Assembly: GCA_026709265.1 (NCBI GenBank)
Contig: JAPOTI010000039.1
Location: 1 to 41,653, forward strand
Length of the DNA stretch: 41,653 nt
DNA from: Paracoccaceae bacterium
GTDB taxonomy: Bacteria > Pseudomonadota > Alphaproteobacteria > Rhodobacterales > Rhodobacteraceae
Direction of reading: 5' to 3'
A program made the translations under genes and the position numbers. Below are positions 8,765 through 20,500 of the stretch, one piece after another. Within the stretch, counting starts at the first letter, position 1, and each line of letters starts with the position of its first letter. The notes beneath the pieces were generated by a model that searched no databases, was not told the origin of the DNA, and saw only the letters and a program-made list of their open reading frames with translations.

Positions 8765-8955
8765 AATAACGCCGCGGCTTTCCAGTTGCTTGCAGCACCT
8801 GTCCGTGCCGCCATGGCAATACGGGAATAATATATCAAAGTGCCAAACTTCTGGCCTTTACCCGAAACTGGGTGATGGCAGCTGTGAGGAAAATGCAGCC
8901 GTTTTTACCCCACTCCGCATATCATGCCACAGGGCCAGATCCGGAAGGACCTCTG

Positions 8956-11726
<2,771 letters not shown>

Positions 11727-11801
11727 GGGCGCGTAGCTCAGCGGTAGAGCACTACGTTGACATCGTAGGGGCCACTGGTTCGATCCCAGTCGCGCCCACC
11801 A
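11727..11801 (+). tRNA. tRNA-Val (anticodon GAC)
   Basis: Full cloverleaf: acceptor GGGCGCG (11727-11733) pairs with CGCGCCC (11791-11797). The D-arm contains AGCTCAGCGGTAGAGC. The anticodon stem CTACG/CGTAG encloses TTGACAT with anticodon GAC. The T-arm is CTGGTTCGATCCCAG, and the 3' end is A plus an encoded CCA. GAC reads GUC and GUU valine codons. rpmJ follows 28 bases downstream. Confidence 0.97.
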
Positions 11802-11829
11802 TTCAAAACTGCACGTTGGGAGCTGGAAA

Positions 11830-11955
11830 ATGAAAGTCAAGAATTCACTGCGCTCGCTCAAATCGCGGCATCGCAACTGTCAAATCGTGCGCCGCAGAGG
11901 GCGGGTCTATGTGATCAACAAGCAGCAAAAGCGTTTCAAGGCAAGGCAGGGTTAA
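11830..11955 (+). CDS. rpmJ: 50S ribosomal protein L36, zinc-free form
   Basis: A 41-residue basic protein beginning [17 protein letters not shown] and ending [17 protein letters not shown], the L36 signature of alphaproteobacteria. L36 is the smallest large-subunit protein and helps fold 23S rRNA near the peptidyl-transferase region. The zinc-binding form has three cysteines and a histidine; here only C17 remains of the usual ligand set, so this is the zinc-independent type. GGGAG lies about 9 bases before the ATG. It stands alone, downstream of tRNA-Val and outside any ribosomal-protein operon. Confidence 0.95.
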   Translation: MKVKNSLRSLKSRHRNCQIVRRRGRVYVINKQQKRFKARQG

Positions 11956-12199
11956 CTCCATATCCTGCTTGCTCCCATCCCGCGAGACCCCGCGTTGATG
12001 CCGTGATCAGATGTTGCCGCCGCATGAGGATTGACGCGCGACGCTCCTCAAAGGCCCTGCATCAGCAACTATTGTCGATGGCAAACGTTTCCTGACCTGG
12101 TCGGTGTAGACGTTCTCAATGTCAGGTGGCTCCAAAGAATTGTGTCGAGGGCGGGGCGACTTTCCATACAATTGAGAATTGTGTCTGCGGCCGGGTCCA

Positions 12200-13648
12200 T
12201 CACTGTCTCCAGAAACTTATCGACAAAACTGCAAACACCGCAAAGAGTTCAAGCCGGCCCGCCAGCATCACAAACGAAAGCACCCATTTGGCGAATTCGT
12301 CGAGTTCGGCATAATTGCCATTGGGGCCAATTTCATCACCGAGACCAGGTCCTATATTGGCCAACGCAGACGCTGCACCGCTTAATGAGGTGATGAAATC
12401 CAGCCCCGTGAGTGATAGCAACACCGTGGTCACGGCGAGTGTGAAGAAAAAGACGATGAGGAACAGCAAGACCGAATTGACCACTTCCGGTGCAACCTGC
12501 TTGCCGTCATAACGCGGCACATTGACCATATGCGGTGAACGCAATTTCAGCACCCGCGCAAGAATCGTCGCAAAAAGCAACTGAAATCGGAAGACCTTGA
12601 TGGAGCAGGTCGTTGAACCCGCGCAACCACCGATGAACCCGATGATAAAAATCAGTGTGACCGGAAATGCACCCCAGGCACCATAATCATCGCTGACAAA
12701 TCCAGTACCTGTCAGAATGGAAATGCCATTGAATAACGACTTTCGGAAGGCCTGTTCGAGGGGCACATCATTGACAAAAATCTGCCAGGCCAGGAGAGAC
12801 ATGACGATAACGAAAATAATCTTCACGAATGTACTGATCTGGGAGTCACTCAACAGCGGCGACACTTTGCGCTTGATCAAATCCCCGTAACGCAGGAATG
12901 GCAGTGCCGCGAGGAACATGAAGAGTGCTCCGACATATTCGGCCGCCGGCCCGAGTGACTGAAATGAATCGTCGTAGTTCCCAAAGCCTCCCGTGGCCAT
13001 CGTCGTCATCGCATAGACAACGGCATCCAGTGGTTTCAATCCCGCCAACAGGTAAGCCAGACAACAGATCACCGAAAAGCCCAGATAGATCGTTGAAACG
13101 GTCCGCGTGACCTCAGCTGCGCGTGGCAGGACATTACCCAACGCATGATCACTGTCCCAACGAAACAGTTCCATTCCGCCAACACCCAGCAAGGGCAGGA
13201 ACGCCAGTGCGACGATGATCACGCTCACGCCCCCAAACCATTGAAGCATGCCGCGCCACAGCAGCAATCCTTCATGCTGCTGAGAAATGTCCGTCATGAT
13301 GGTCGCACCTGTCGTCGTCAGTCCCGACATTGCTTCAAAGAAGGCATCGGTAAAGGAGAGGTTGGCTGGCCCGACAATAAATGGAATCGCGCCAAAAACC
13401 GGCAAGACAGCAAACACGCTGGCCATCAAAAGATAGGTCTGTTTGATTGTCAGACCCGCGTCGCGGGAATTCCAGGTCGCCAGAGCCATAATGAGACCCA
13501 GCATGAAAGTCACGAAACCGGAGACTCCAAAGGTCCCCGATGTCCCGTTACCCAGAAACAGATCCAGCAGCATCGGCGGCAACATCGTGACACCGAAGGT
13601 GGCAACAATCACCCCAATGACACGAACCACCGGGCGAAGATCAAGCAT
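12200..13648 (-). CDS. trkH: TrkH-type potassium uptake channel subunit
   Basis: Membrane pore of the Trk potassium uptake system, driven with the cytosolic regulator TrkA (not in this window). The protein has 482 residues with eight to ten membrane helices in four pore repeats. Selectivity filters are visible in order: TTTGAT (111-116), TMATGGFGN, LTGTGFVS and ANIGPGLG, each with the central glycine. CAGSTTCSIK before the fourth repeat is typical of TrkH. Length matches E. coli TrkH (483). metZ lies 46 bases upstream on the same strand, so read-through from metZ is possible. Confidence 0.97.
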   Translation of the reverse strand: MLDLRPVVRVIGVIVATFGVTMLPPMLLDLFLGNGTSGTFGVSGFVTFMLGLIMALATWNSRDAGLTIKQTYLLMASVFAVLPVFGAIPFIVGPANLSFTDAFFEAMSGLTTTGATIMTDISQQHEGLLLWRGMLQWFGGVSVIIVALAFLPLLGVGGMELFRWDSDHALGNVLPRAAEVTRTVSTIYLGFSVICCLAYLLAGLKPLDAVVYAMTTMATGGFGNYDDSFQSLGPAAEYVGALFMFLAALPFLRYGDLIKRKVSPLLSDSQISTFVKIIFVIVMSLLAWQIFVNDVPLEQAFRKSLFNGISILTGTGFVSDDYGAWGAFPVTLIFIIGFIGGCAGSTTCSIKVFRFQLLFATILARVLKLRSPHMVNVPRYDGKQVAPEVVNSVLLFLIVFFFTLAVTTVLLSLTGLDFITSLSGAASALANIGPGLGDEIGPNGNYAELDEFAKWVLSFVMLAGRLELFAVFAVLSISFWRQ

Positions 13649-13694
13649 CAGTTCTTATGCAAGCGCTGACAAGGTTGAGTCATGCGCTACCCCG

Positions 13695-14882
13695 TCAGAC
13701 AGCATCCAGTGCCTGCTCAATATCGGCCCGGAGCGCGGCCGGTTCTTCAAGACCAACAGAGATTCGGACAACGCCATCATTGATCCCGAGCTGTTGCCGC
13801 ATTTGCGGACCGATTCGCTGATGGGTGGTTGACGCCGGATGCGTCACGATGCTTCTTGAATCCCCAAAATTGTTGGAAATCCTGAACAGTCGCAGCGCAT
13901 TGATAAATCGGAAGGCACCTTTGCGCCCACCGGTCAACTCCATTGTGAAAACCGTGCCGCCACCCGTCATCTGCGTGCTGGCAACTGCAAACTGGGGGTG
14001 ACTCTCGAGCTTGGGGTATAGCACGCGCAACACCTTGGCATGACCTTCCGCACTGGCTGCGAGTTCATGTGCGATCCTGGTCTGATGCTCGCAACGCAGA
14101 GTCAGAGTCTCAAGAGATTTGAGCATGACCCACGCGTTGAATGGGCTGAGCGCACCGCCGGTATGTTTCGCATGCGGCTCCAGCGTCTTGCGGATAAAAT
14201 CCTTTGTGCCGAGGACAATGCCACCCAGACAGCGACCCTGCCCGTCAACATGTTTTGTCGAGGAATAAATGATCACATCGGCGCCAAGCTCTGCTGAACA
14301 TTGGTAAAGCGGCGTCGACAGAGCATTGTCGACAATGACAACAGCACCGGCATGGCGTGCCACTTGACTGACAGCAGCAAGATCAATGACTTCGAGCATC
14401 GGATTCGATACGGTTTCGAGGAAGACCGCTTTGGTTCCCGGCTGGACGGCCTGACGCCACTGGTCAGGATCGGTGCCGTCCACAAGCTCGACGTCAACAC
14501 CAAATCGCGGCAGCATGGACTCAACGACATAAAGGCATGAACCAAATAAAGCGCGCGATGCCACCAGCCGGTCGCCTGCCGACAGGATAGCGCACAAGCT
14601 GCTCGACACGGCCGCCATCCCGGATGCCAGGGCAAAGCCATCCTCGACACCCTCTATTGCGGCCATGCGCTGTTCAAACATCCGCACGGTCGGGTTGCCA
14701 TAACGGGCATAGATATATTCATCATCTGCACATTCGATGAACCGTGCCTCAGCCTGTTCAGCACTGTCATAGACAAAGCCCTGGGTCAGAAAAATCGCTT
14801 CTGACATCTCACCATACTGGCTGCGACGCGTCCCACCATGAACGGCCAGCGTCCGCCGATCGGATCCTGTGGAGGATGTCAT
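13695..14882 (-). CDS. metZ: O-succinylhomoserine sulfhydrylase
   Basis: PLP enzyme of the Cys/Met metabolism family; makes homocysteine directly from O-succinylhomoserine and sulfide, bypassing cystathionine. The PLP lysine is K210 in YSSTKHVDGQGR; YGNPT (near 61) and SGMAAVSS (88-95) are the phosphate-binding and cofactor motifs. The C-terminus has RISVGLE. The GQGRCLGG segment after the lysine and 395 residues fit MetZ better than MetB/MetC. It is followed by trkH at 46 bases. The 590 bases upstream show no recognisable methionine riboswitch. Confidence 0.95.
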   Translation of the reverse strand: MTSSTGSDRRTLAVHGGTRRSQYGEMSEAIFLTQGFVYDSAEQAEARFIECADDEYIYARYGNPTVRMFEQRMAAIEGVEDGFALASGMAAVSSSLCAILSAGDRLVASRALFGSCLYVVESMLPRFGVDVELVDGTDPDQWRQAVQPGTKAVFLETVSNPMLEVIDLAAVSQVARHAGAVVIVDNALSTPLYQCSAELGADVIIYSSTKHVDGQGRCLGGIVLGTKDFIRKTLEPHAKHTGGALSPFNAWVMLKSLETLTLRCEHQTRIAHELAASAEGHAKVLRVLYPKLESHPQFAVASTQMTGGGTVFTMELTGGRKGAFRFINALRLFRISNNFGDSRSIVTHPASTTHQRIGPQMRQQLGINDGVVRISVGLEEPAALRADIEQALDAV

Positions 14883-15473
14883 GTTTGTGAATACGGAGTC
14901 ATGCGCACATGCATCTCACGCCCGATTGCCAGCATTGCTCTACTCTGGGATTCACCCAAAACTCTGTCACAGGAGCATCAAGTCTGCAAGACGTCTATGC
15001 CCTCGTTGAGGTCGCCACCGCCCGGTTCAACTCAAATCGCGCCGCCCGAGTCGAATGTCTAATACGCGACTGCGTCTCTGTCAATTTTGCCTCCTGATCG
15101 CACCATATGTCAAATCCGGATACAGGTGGCACAGCGTGCCAATCCTCATGCGAGTCGCAGTTCTGACGGTCTCATCAATCTTCGCCGCCATATGAATGTC
15201 ATTCTCACTCAAATCGTGGTTGCTATGGTCTTGTGGAAACACGCGCTATCAGCCGCGGCAAATGTCATGGCTGGTGACGTTATATCGTCCTGCCCTTCAC
15301 AACAGATCAAGAACTCAACTCCCTATGAGCTCTGGATGCATTGATGGACGTCCAGGGCAACCTATATGTCACTCACAACCCATGCGCCCAATGGCCAACG
15401 CGGGCACCACTTCGCAGGGTCATCAGTCTGGGACTCAAATTCATTCCCGGTTGTGGCATAAGGTGAGACCAAT
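14883..15473. other. metZ-gst divergent intergenic region
   Basis: 590 bases between divergent genes. It must hold two promoters but I cannot place them with confidence. No gene with coding character is seen on either strand, and no riboswitch, tRNA or repeat. Confidence 0.4.
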
Positions 15474-15494
15474 ATGACAAGCAGGCAAGGTAAC

Positions 15495-16199
15495 ATGAAA
15501 GACCCTATCGATCTCTACTATTGGCCGACACCCAATGGCTGGAAAGTCGCCATCGCGCTGGAGGAATTTGGTCTTCCGTACAAGGTTCATCTGATCAATA
15601 TCGGTGCCGGCGATCAGTTTGCACCGGACTTTCTCAAGATCGCACCCAACAACCGGATGCCGGCGATTATCGACCATGACGGGCCGGGTAGCCAGCCGAT
15701 TTCTATTTTTGAGTCGGGTGCGATTTTGCAATATCTGAGCCGCAAATGCGCTCAATTTGCCGGTACGAATGAACGCGAACGAATTGCCGTTGAAGAATGG
15801 CTGATGTGGCAAATGGGCGGGGTCGGCCCCATGGCTGGTCAGGCGCATCACTTCATCAAATACGCACCAGCGCTCGACCCTCCTCAGGACTTACCCTATG
15901 CCAAGGATCGTTATCGCAACGAGGTGAAACGATTATACGGTGTCCTTGATCGTCGGCTTGCTGATCGGGAGTATGTCGCCGACAGCTATTCGATTGCTGA
16001 CATGGCGATCTGGCCTTGGGCATCGCTGTGGGAAGGTCAGGAACAGGATATTGCGGACTTTCCGAACATGCATGCATGGCTTGAACGTATCGGCCAGCGC
16101 CCCGCGGTCATACGCGGACGTGCCGTTGCTGCCGAATTGCGATCAGACGTCAGGACAGACAAGGATGCGCAGAAGCATCTTTTCAACCAGACAAAGTAG
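15495..16199 (+). CDS. yfcG: YfcG-like (Nu-class) glutathione transferase
   Basis: Glutathione-dependent cytosolic enzyme; E. coli YfcG has disulfide-bond reductase activity. N-terminal thioredoxin-fold domain DLYYWPTPNGWKVAIALEE, NNRMPAIIDHDG (cis-proline strand) and SIFESGAILQYLS (glutathione gamma-Glu binding Glu-Ser); helical C-terminal domain with VEEWLMWQMGGVGPM and the N-capping SIADMAIWPW. Very close in layout to E. coli YfcG. ATG 15495 (AAGG 4 bases upstream) aligns best with family N-termini; ATG 15474 would add seven residues and also has a GGTGAG site. It is monocistronic by context. Confidence 0.93.
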   Translation: MKDPIDLYYWPTPNGWKVAIALEEFGLPYKVHLINIGAGDQFAPDFLKIAPNNRMPAIIDHDGPGSQPISIFESGAILQYLSRKCAQFAGTNERERIAVEEWLMWQMGGVGPMAGQAHHFIKYAPALDPPQDLPYAKDRYRNEVKRLYGVLDRRLADREYVADSYSIADMAIWPWASLWEGQEQDIADFPNMHAWLERIGQRPAVIRGRAVAAELRSDVRTDKDAQKHLFNQTK

Positions 16200-16635
16200 C
16201 CGAAATGTGATCGGTCGATGAACCCTCCCGGTTTGGACTGGAAGTTTCAAAGAGATCAGAAGCGGCACAACATGTTCTTGTTCTCTCACACACCCAAACT
16301 ATCCTGCGCACGTATCTGAACAGCGCAGCAGCTCTCCATTGCAAAATTGACACATCCGCTCCTGCGACGCTGGATGAAGCATAAACGGACGCGGGACACG
16401 CCGAAGGGCGTGGAAATGAACGGTGCTGTCGAAAGGATAGCAGCCCCATGGAGACACGCGTTCAACTTGCTTCAGGACATCACAAACCCTGTCACCGAAA
16501 GCAAACCCATGAGGGGCTCACGTCTCAAATATCGTAATCAGGTACAAATACTTGACACATTTGTCGGTGATTGAGTAGAAGCTTTGTACGAGACGGCATA
16601 AGCCGCAGAGCAGAGTTTGAGCACAGGCACATCAA
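16200..16635. other. non-coding lead into the accessory island
   Basis: About 436 bases without a recognisable gene. A perfect small hairpin (CACGCC-GAAG-GGCGTG) lies near 16400, and a TTGACA with a loose -10 at 18 bases lies near 16552-16581. Both are weak. The sequence character changes from here into transposase remnants. Confidence 0.3.
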
Positions 16636-16851
16636 TTGCCATTTGCGGGTGATGACAAGGGCATCCGATCGTCCTTGAGGAGGGATTTGGTGGCGCGTGA
16701 CGCGTTGATTGCCAAGTTGCGCCGATTGGTGGCGCCTCAGTCTGAACGTCTCGCTGATCTTGCGCGGCGTCTGGATCTCAACAGCCGGTGCAAGCGCCCT
16801 CAACACGACTTGAATCGATACGAATCATGGCCAATCGCCGCCAAACCATGA
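16636..16851 (+). pseudogene. IS66-type transposase N-terminal remnant
   Basis: The short open frame contains RDALIAKLRRLV followed by RLADLARRLDLNSRCKRPQHDL. This is a decayed version of the N-terminal coiled region of IS66-family transposases, which continues into NSRNSSKPPSSDG; here CKRPQHDL looks like that segment with an indel. The DDE catalytic domain is missing: the frame ends 216 bases after its start, and the following sequence is unrelated. It is on the same strand as the autotransporter and as the second relic at 24409. Inferred to be a degraded insertion sequence. Confidence 0.5.
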
Positions 16852-17010
16852 GAGCCCCGCATCTCATATGGTGTGAGCAGGTACAATCATAAATTCCGTG
16901 CGGCCATGGGACATGCAAATGCTGTTCGGCGAAACACCCGGTTCGGCACCGGATGCCATTTCAGAAATTCCGCATGGTCGGATTTATGATGAGAGCAACC
17001 CGCAATCCCA

Positions 17011-17529
17011 GTGGCGGGTAAGATCACCCCGGAGAGTCTGGACCTGTGGAGCCAGACCTCGTTCCACCTCATGGGAACGCTGGAGATGACCCGAGAGGCG
17101 GTCATGTTCGGTGCGTCCACGAGAAAAGGTCTGATCCACCCCTGGGCCGACAATCCATCTCCGACCGGGGATCTCGGGGATGCCGAGTTCGCGTCAGTCA
17201 CAGCACGCTGGATGAGGGCGTTTCCAGCCTATGGCAGGTCCGCCGAGGAGGTCGCAGGAGACGTTGGTCTCGAGGTCCAACTGTCCGACCTGTCGTTGGG
17301 AGACAAGCTGTTCAGCGACCTGCAAAATAACAACGGTCGAATCCGGGCGGACGGGAATCGCCCAAGCAACAGGGTCGGGATCGTGTCCGTGGTGTTCGAA
17401 AACCACGGGTTTTCCGGCAGTGATACCGATGATCACAGCAGTGCGTTTCTGGGTCGGAATCGCGCGGCGCCAGGGGGGGGGGGTGCCAGACACAAGAACC
17501 TGACGGCCGCCTTCGGCGGGACCGGGTAA
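17011..17529 (+). CDS. unrecognised coding-like open frame, possibly a gene fragment
   Basis: I do not recognise this protein. The frame is open from 16993 and reads GKITPESLDLWSQTSFHLMG, then MFGASTRKGLIHPWADNP and ARWMRAFPAYGRSAEEV, then LSDLSLGDKLFSDLQNN. Composition and third-base GC bias look like real coding sequence at least to about 17330. The only starts are GTG codons without a ribosome site, so it may be the middle of a broken gene. The last 50 codons run through an 11-G tract (PGGGG) and look poor. The stop is 4 bases before the predicted autotransporter GTG. The antisense frame is also open but less protein-like. Confidence 0.35.
   Translation: MAGKITPESLDLWSQTSFHLMGTLEMTREAVMFGASTRKGLIHPWADNPSPTGDLGDAEFASVTARWMRAFPAYGRSAEEVAGDVGLEVQLSDLSLGDKLFSDLQNNNGRIRADGNRPSNRVGIVSVVFENHGFSGSDTDDHSSAFLGRNRAAPGGGGARHKNLTAAFGGTG
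17473..17483 (+). repeat. 11-base poly-G tract
   Basis: A run of eleven G residues, 50 bases upstream of the GTG assigned to the giant autotransporter. Homopolymers this long slip during replication and are classical phase-variation switches in surface-protein genes. No single-base change joins the upstream open frame to the autotransporter frame, because other frames hit stops first. If it acts, it would be through promoter or leader spacing. Sequencing error in tract length is possible. Confidence 0.6.
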
Positions 17530-17533
17530 GACA

Positions 17534-20500
17534 GTGACGCGGGCCTGCACAACTTCCGGCGTTGCATACAGGCGTTCACACAGTCGGAAACACGTATCGC
17601 TGCCGCGCGTCGTCCTTTCGTCTGTCCGCCGGGCCATATCAACCTCCGTAACGGCGAGGTCTCTCGGGTTTGCTCATTCCGCAACTCGCGTTCTTGTGAC
17701 CACCACACTGCTCGCGGGAGCGCTTCTGCTCGGCTTGACGGCCGAAGCACAGGCGCAGAACCGGGTGCTGGTCTCAACCATCGGCCAAGCCAATGCGCAG
17801 GACTGGGGATCGCGGGGTTCTCCAATTGCAAGCTCGTTGGGTCTTATTGACAATGGTCAAAGCTTCACCACGGGCAGCAATAGCGCGGGCTACAGGCTCA
17901 GTAGCGTCGATATTCAGTTCGGGCGGATCGCCACCGGTCTCACCTACACGGCCAGCATTCGGCAGGTTGGCACTTCGGGGCCGGGTAGCGTGGTCGGCAC
18001 CTTCACCACACCCTCCTTCTCAACCACGACAACAAACCGGACGCTAAGCTTTGCGGCCCCGGCGGGCGGTATCACCCTTGCGGCCAGTACCGAATATTTC
18101 CTTGTTCTCATTGTGTCGGGAACCCGGGACAGCCAGTTGACCTCATGGCGTAACACGGAGTCGAACGATGAGGATTCCAGTGGTTTGAGCGGCTGGACGG
18201 TCGACAACGAGCACATTTATCGGTCACAGTCCGGCACCGATCAGAACTGGCGAGACAACCTGCAGAAATCCAGTCTCAAGTTCCGGCTCAACGGCGAGGT
18301 GCTCATACCGCCCGGGGTCACCACGGCACAGCCAGCGGACACAACCGTGACCGAGGGAAACAGCTCGGACACGGCCAGTTTCACGGTGGTGCTGGACAGT
18401 CAACCGAAGCAAGCGGTGACGGTGACGGTCACCGCGGCGGCGGGGCTGGAGCTTGACGGCCCGGACAGCAACACGACCTTTTCCAGCAGCGAGGGACTCT
18501 CGTTTACCACAGATAACTGGGAGACCCCGCAGACGGTCACCCTGCGGGCCACGAACGACAGCACGGATAACCCGACCAGGCGGGAAGTGACCGTGAGCTA
18601 TACCACATCCTCGACCGACAACACCTACAACAACCTGACCGGTCAGGCTGCCACGGTGACCGTCATCGACAACGACCCGACCCCGGTGACGCTGGCGCGA
18701 AGTGGCACCGGCGGGATTGACGAGGGGGAAACGGCGGAGTTCACGGTAACGCTGAGCCGGGAACTGGTGGCAGGCGAGATCGTGGACGTACCGCTCTCGA
18801 TCAGTGGTACGGATGTCACCCTGGATGACTGGAGCCTGGCGCTGAAGACCGGGGTTGGCCTCAATGCCGGGGTGACACTGACAGGTGAGAGCACAGCGAC
18901 CCCGCGTGTGCGCTTCTCCGGTGCCCGCGCGCAAACGGCCACCCTCGTCCTGACGGCCGTGGATGACGATGACCGTGAGATTGCCGAGACGGTGACGGTG
19001 AATTTCGGGAGCGGCGCGCGAGCGGTTACCAGCAACCTTGACCGGGTCACTGCGAACATCATGGGGACGGATGGAACGACCACCGCGGGAGCTCCGGTCA
19101 CCATCGTCATCAATCCGAGTGACGCGGGCGCGGACTCGGTAATCAGCATTGCCGCGCCCGTTGGTGACAGTGCCCGCGTACGGCGCAACGGGATACAACT
19201 CTATAATGAAGCTGAGGACAGCATCACTTTCACCGTAACGGCGACGCCGGCCCCAATCGCGGATCTGACGGTCTGCCTGAATGTTATGGAGACGATGGCA
19301 GACCGTGTCCTGGCCACAGCGGAAGGTGCAAAAACGGTGACCATCCCGGCGGCGAACACGGCAACGTCGGCCATGACCCACACGGTATCCTGGACGAATA
19401 CGGCCACGGATGAGCGCGACGGTCACCTGGCGGTCACGGTGGTGCCGCCATCGGATACGACATGCAGCCAGACCGGCTACACGGTCTCAGCGACAGAAGC
19501 GAGCGCGGAGATCGCGATTGTCGATGACGATGCGACTGTGGTAACGCTGGCACGGAGCGGCACCGGCGGGATTGACGAAGGGGAAACGGCGGAGTTCACG
19601 GTAACGCTGAGCCGGGAACTGGTGGCAGGCGAGATCGTGGACGTACCGCTCTCGATCAGTGGTACGGATGTCACCCTGGATGACTGGAGCCTGGCGCTGA
19701 AGACCGGGGTTGGCCTCAATGCCGGGGTGACACTGACAGGTGAGAGCACAGCGACCCCGCGTGTGCGCTTCTCCGGTGCCCGCGCGCAAACGGCCACCCT
19801 CGTCCTGACGGCGGACATGGACACGGCGACCGAGAGCGCCGAGACCGTGACCGTGGCGCTTGGCCCGGATGGGACGGGCACGAACGGGTTTGACCAGACG
19901 TCGCTTGGCACAAATGTCGGCGGCGGGGCGAACCCCGCCTCGGCAGCAGCGAACAGAATGTTCAGTCTGATGATCAACAATGTGGCACCACCCACAGTCT
20001 CCTTCGCCGCGGCAGGTGTGACGGTAACTGAGGGGGAGAGGGTCGAACTGATCGTGCAGCTCTCGCGAGCGCGCACGAGTGACACCGGAGTGACGATCAC
20101 GACGTCCGAAGGGACGGCGGACTCAAGTGACTACGCACATGACACTGGCTCACATCATGTGATGATCGCGGCTGGAAAGACAGGGGCCACTTTGACAATT
20201 GAGACCGAAGACGATGCACGTCACGAGGAGTCGGAACAGTTTACCGCTATGATCACGGCTGACGATCTGCCCGATGGCGTGGTCCTGGGCGGCACAACCA
20301 TGGTGGTCGTCACCATCACGGACGATGATCCAACAGAAGTGACGTTGAGGCTGTCGGGCGTATCAGATATTTCCCAGTCGCGGACCCGGTCCGCGGAAGA
20401 GCTTGCCATGGATGAGCCCCGTGCGTTCACGCTGATGCTGAACCGGGACCTGGTGGTGGACGAGACTGTGGGCGTACCGCTGAACATTGGCGGCACGGCA

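Noticed and set aside
8765..8955. Bidirectional terminator between the ankyrin gene and katG
   Set aside because: A GC segment next to TTTTT near 8895 does not form a consistent stem on either strand.
14883..15100. SAM-II-type riboswitch upstream of metZ
   Set aside because: An ATTTG and GC-rich segments occur near 15040 on the minus strand, but the rest of the conserved pseudoknot core is absent and the distance to the start is too long.
17473..17534. Poly-G slippage joining the upstream ORF to the autotransporter frame
   Set aside because: With one G more or fewer the upstream frame meets a stop (TGA at 17501-17503 or at 17534-17536 in the other frames) before it can enter the autotransporter frame.
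18224..19426. Long antisense open frame inside the autotransporter (400 codons)
   Set aside because: Arginine/glycine-rich shadow of a GC-biased gene; the same holds for the antisense frames at 20363-22090 and 22145-23839. No ribosome sites or domains.
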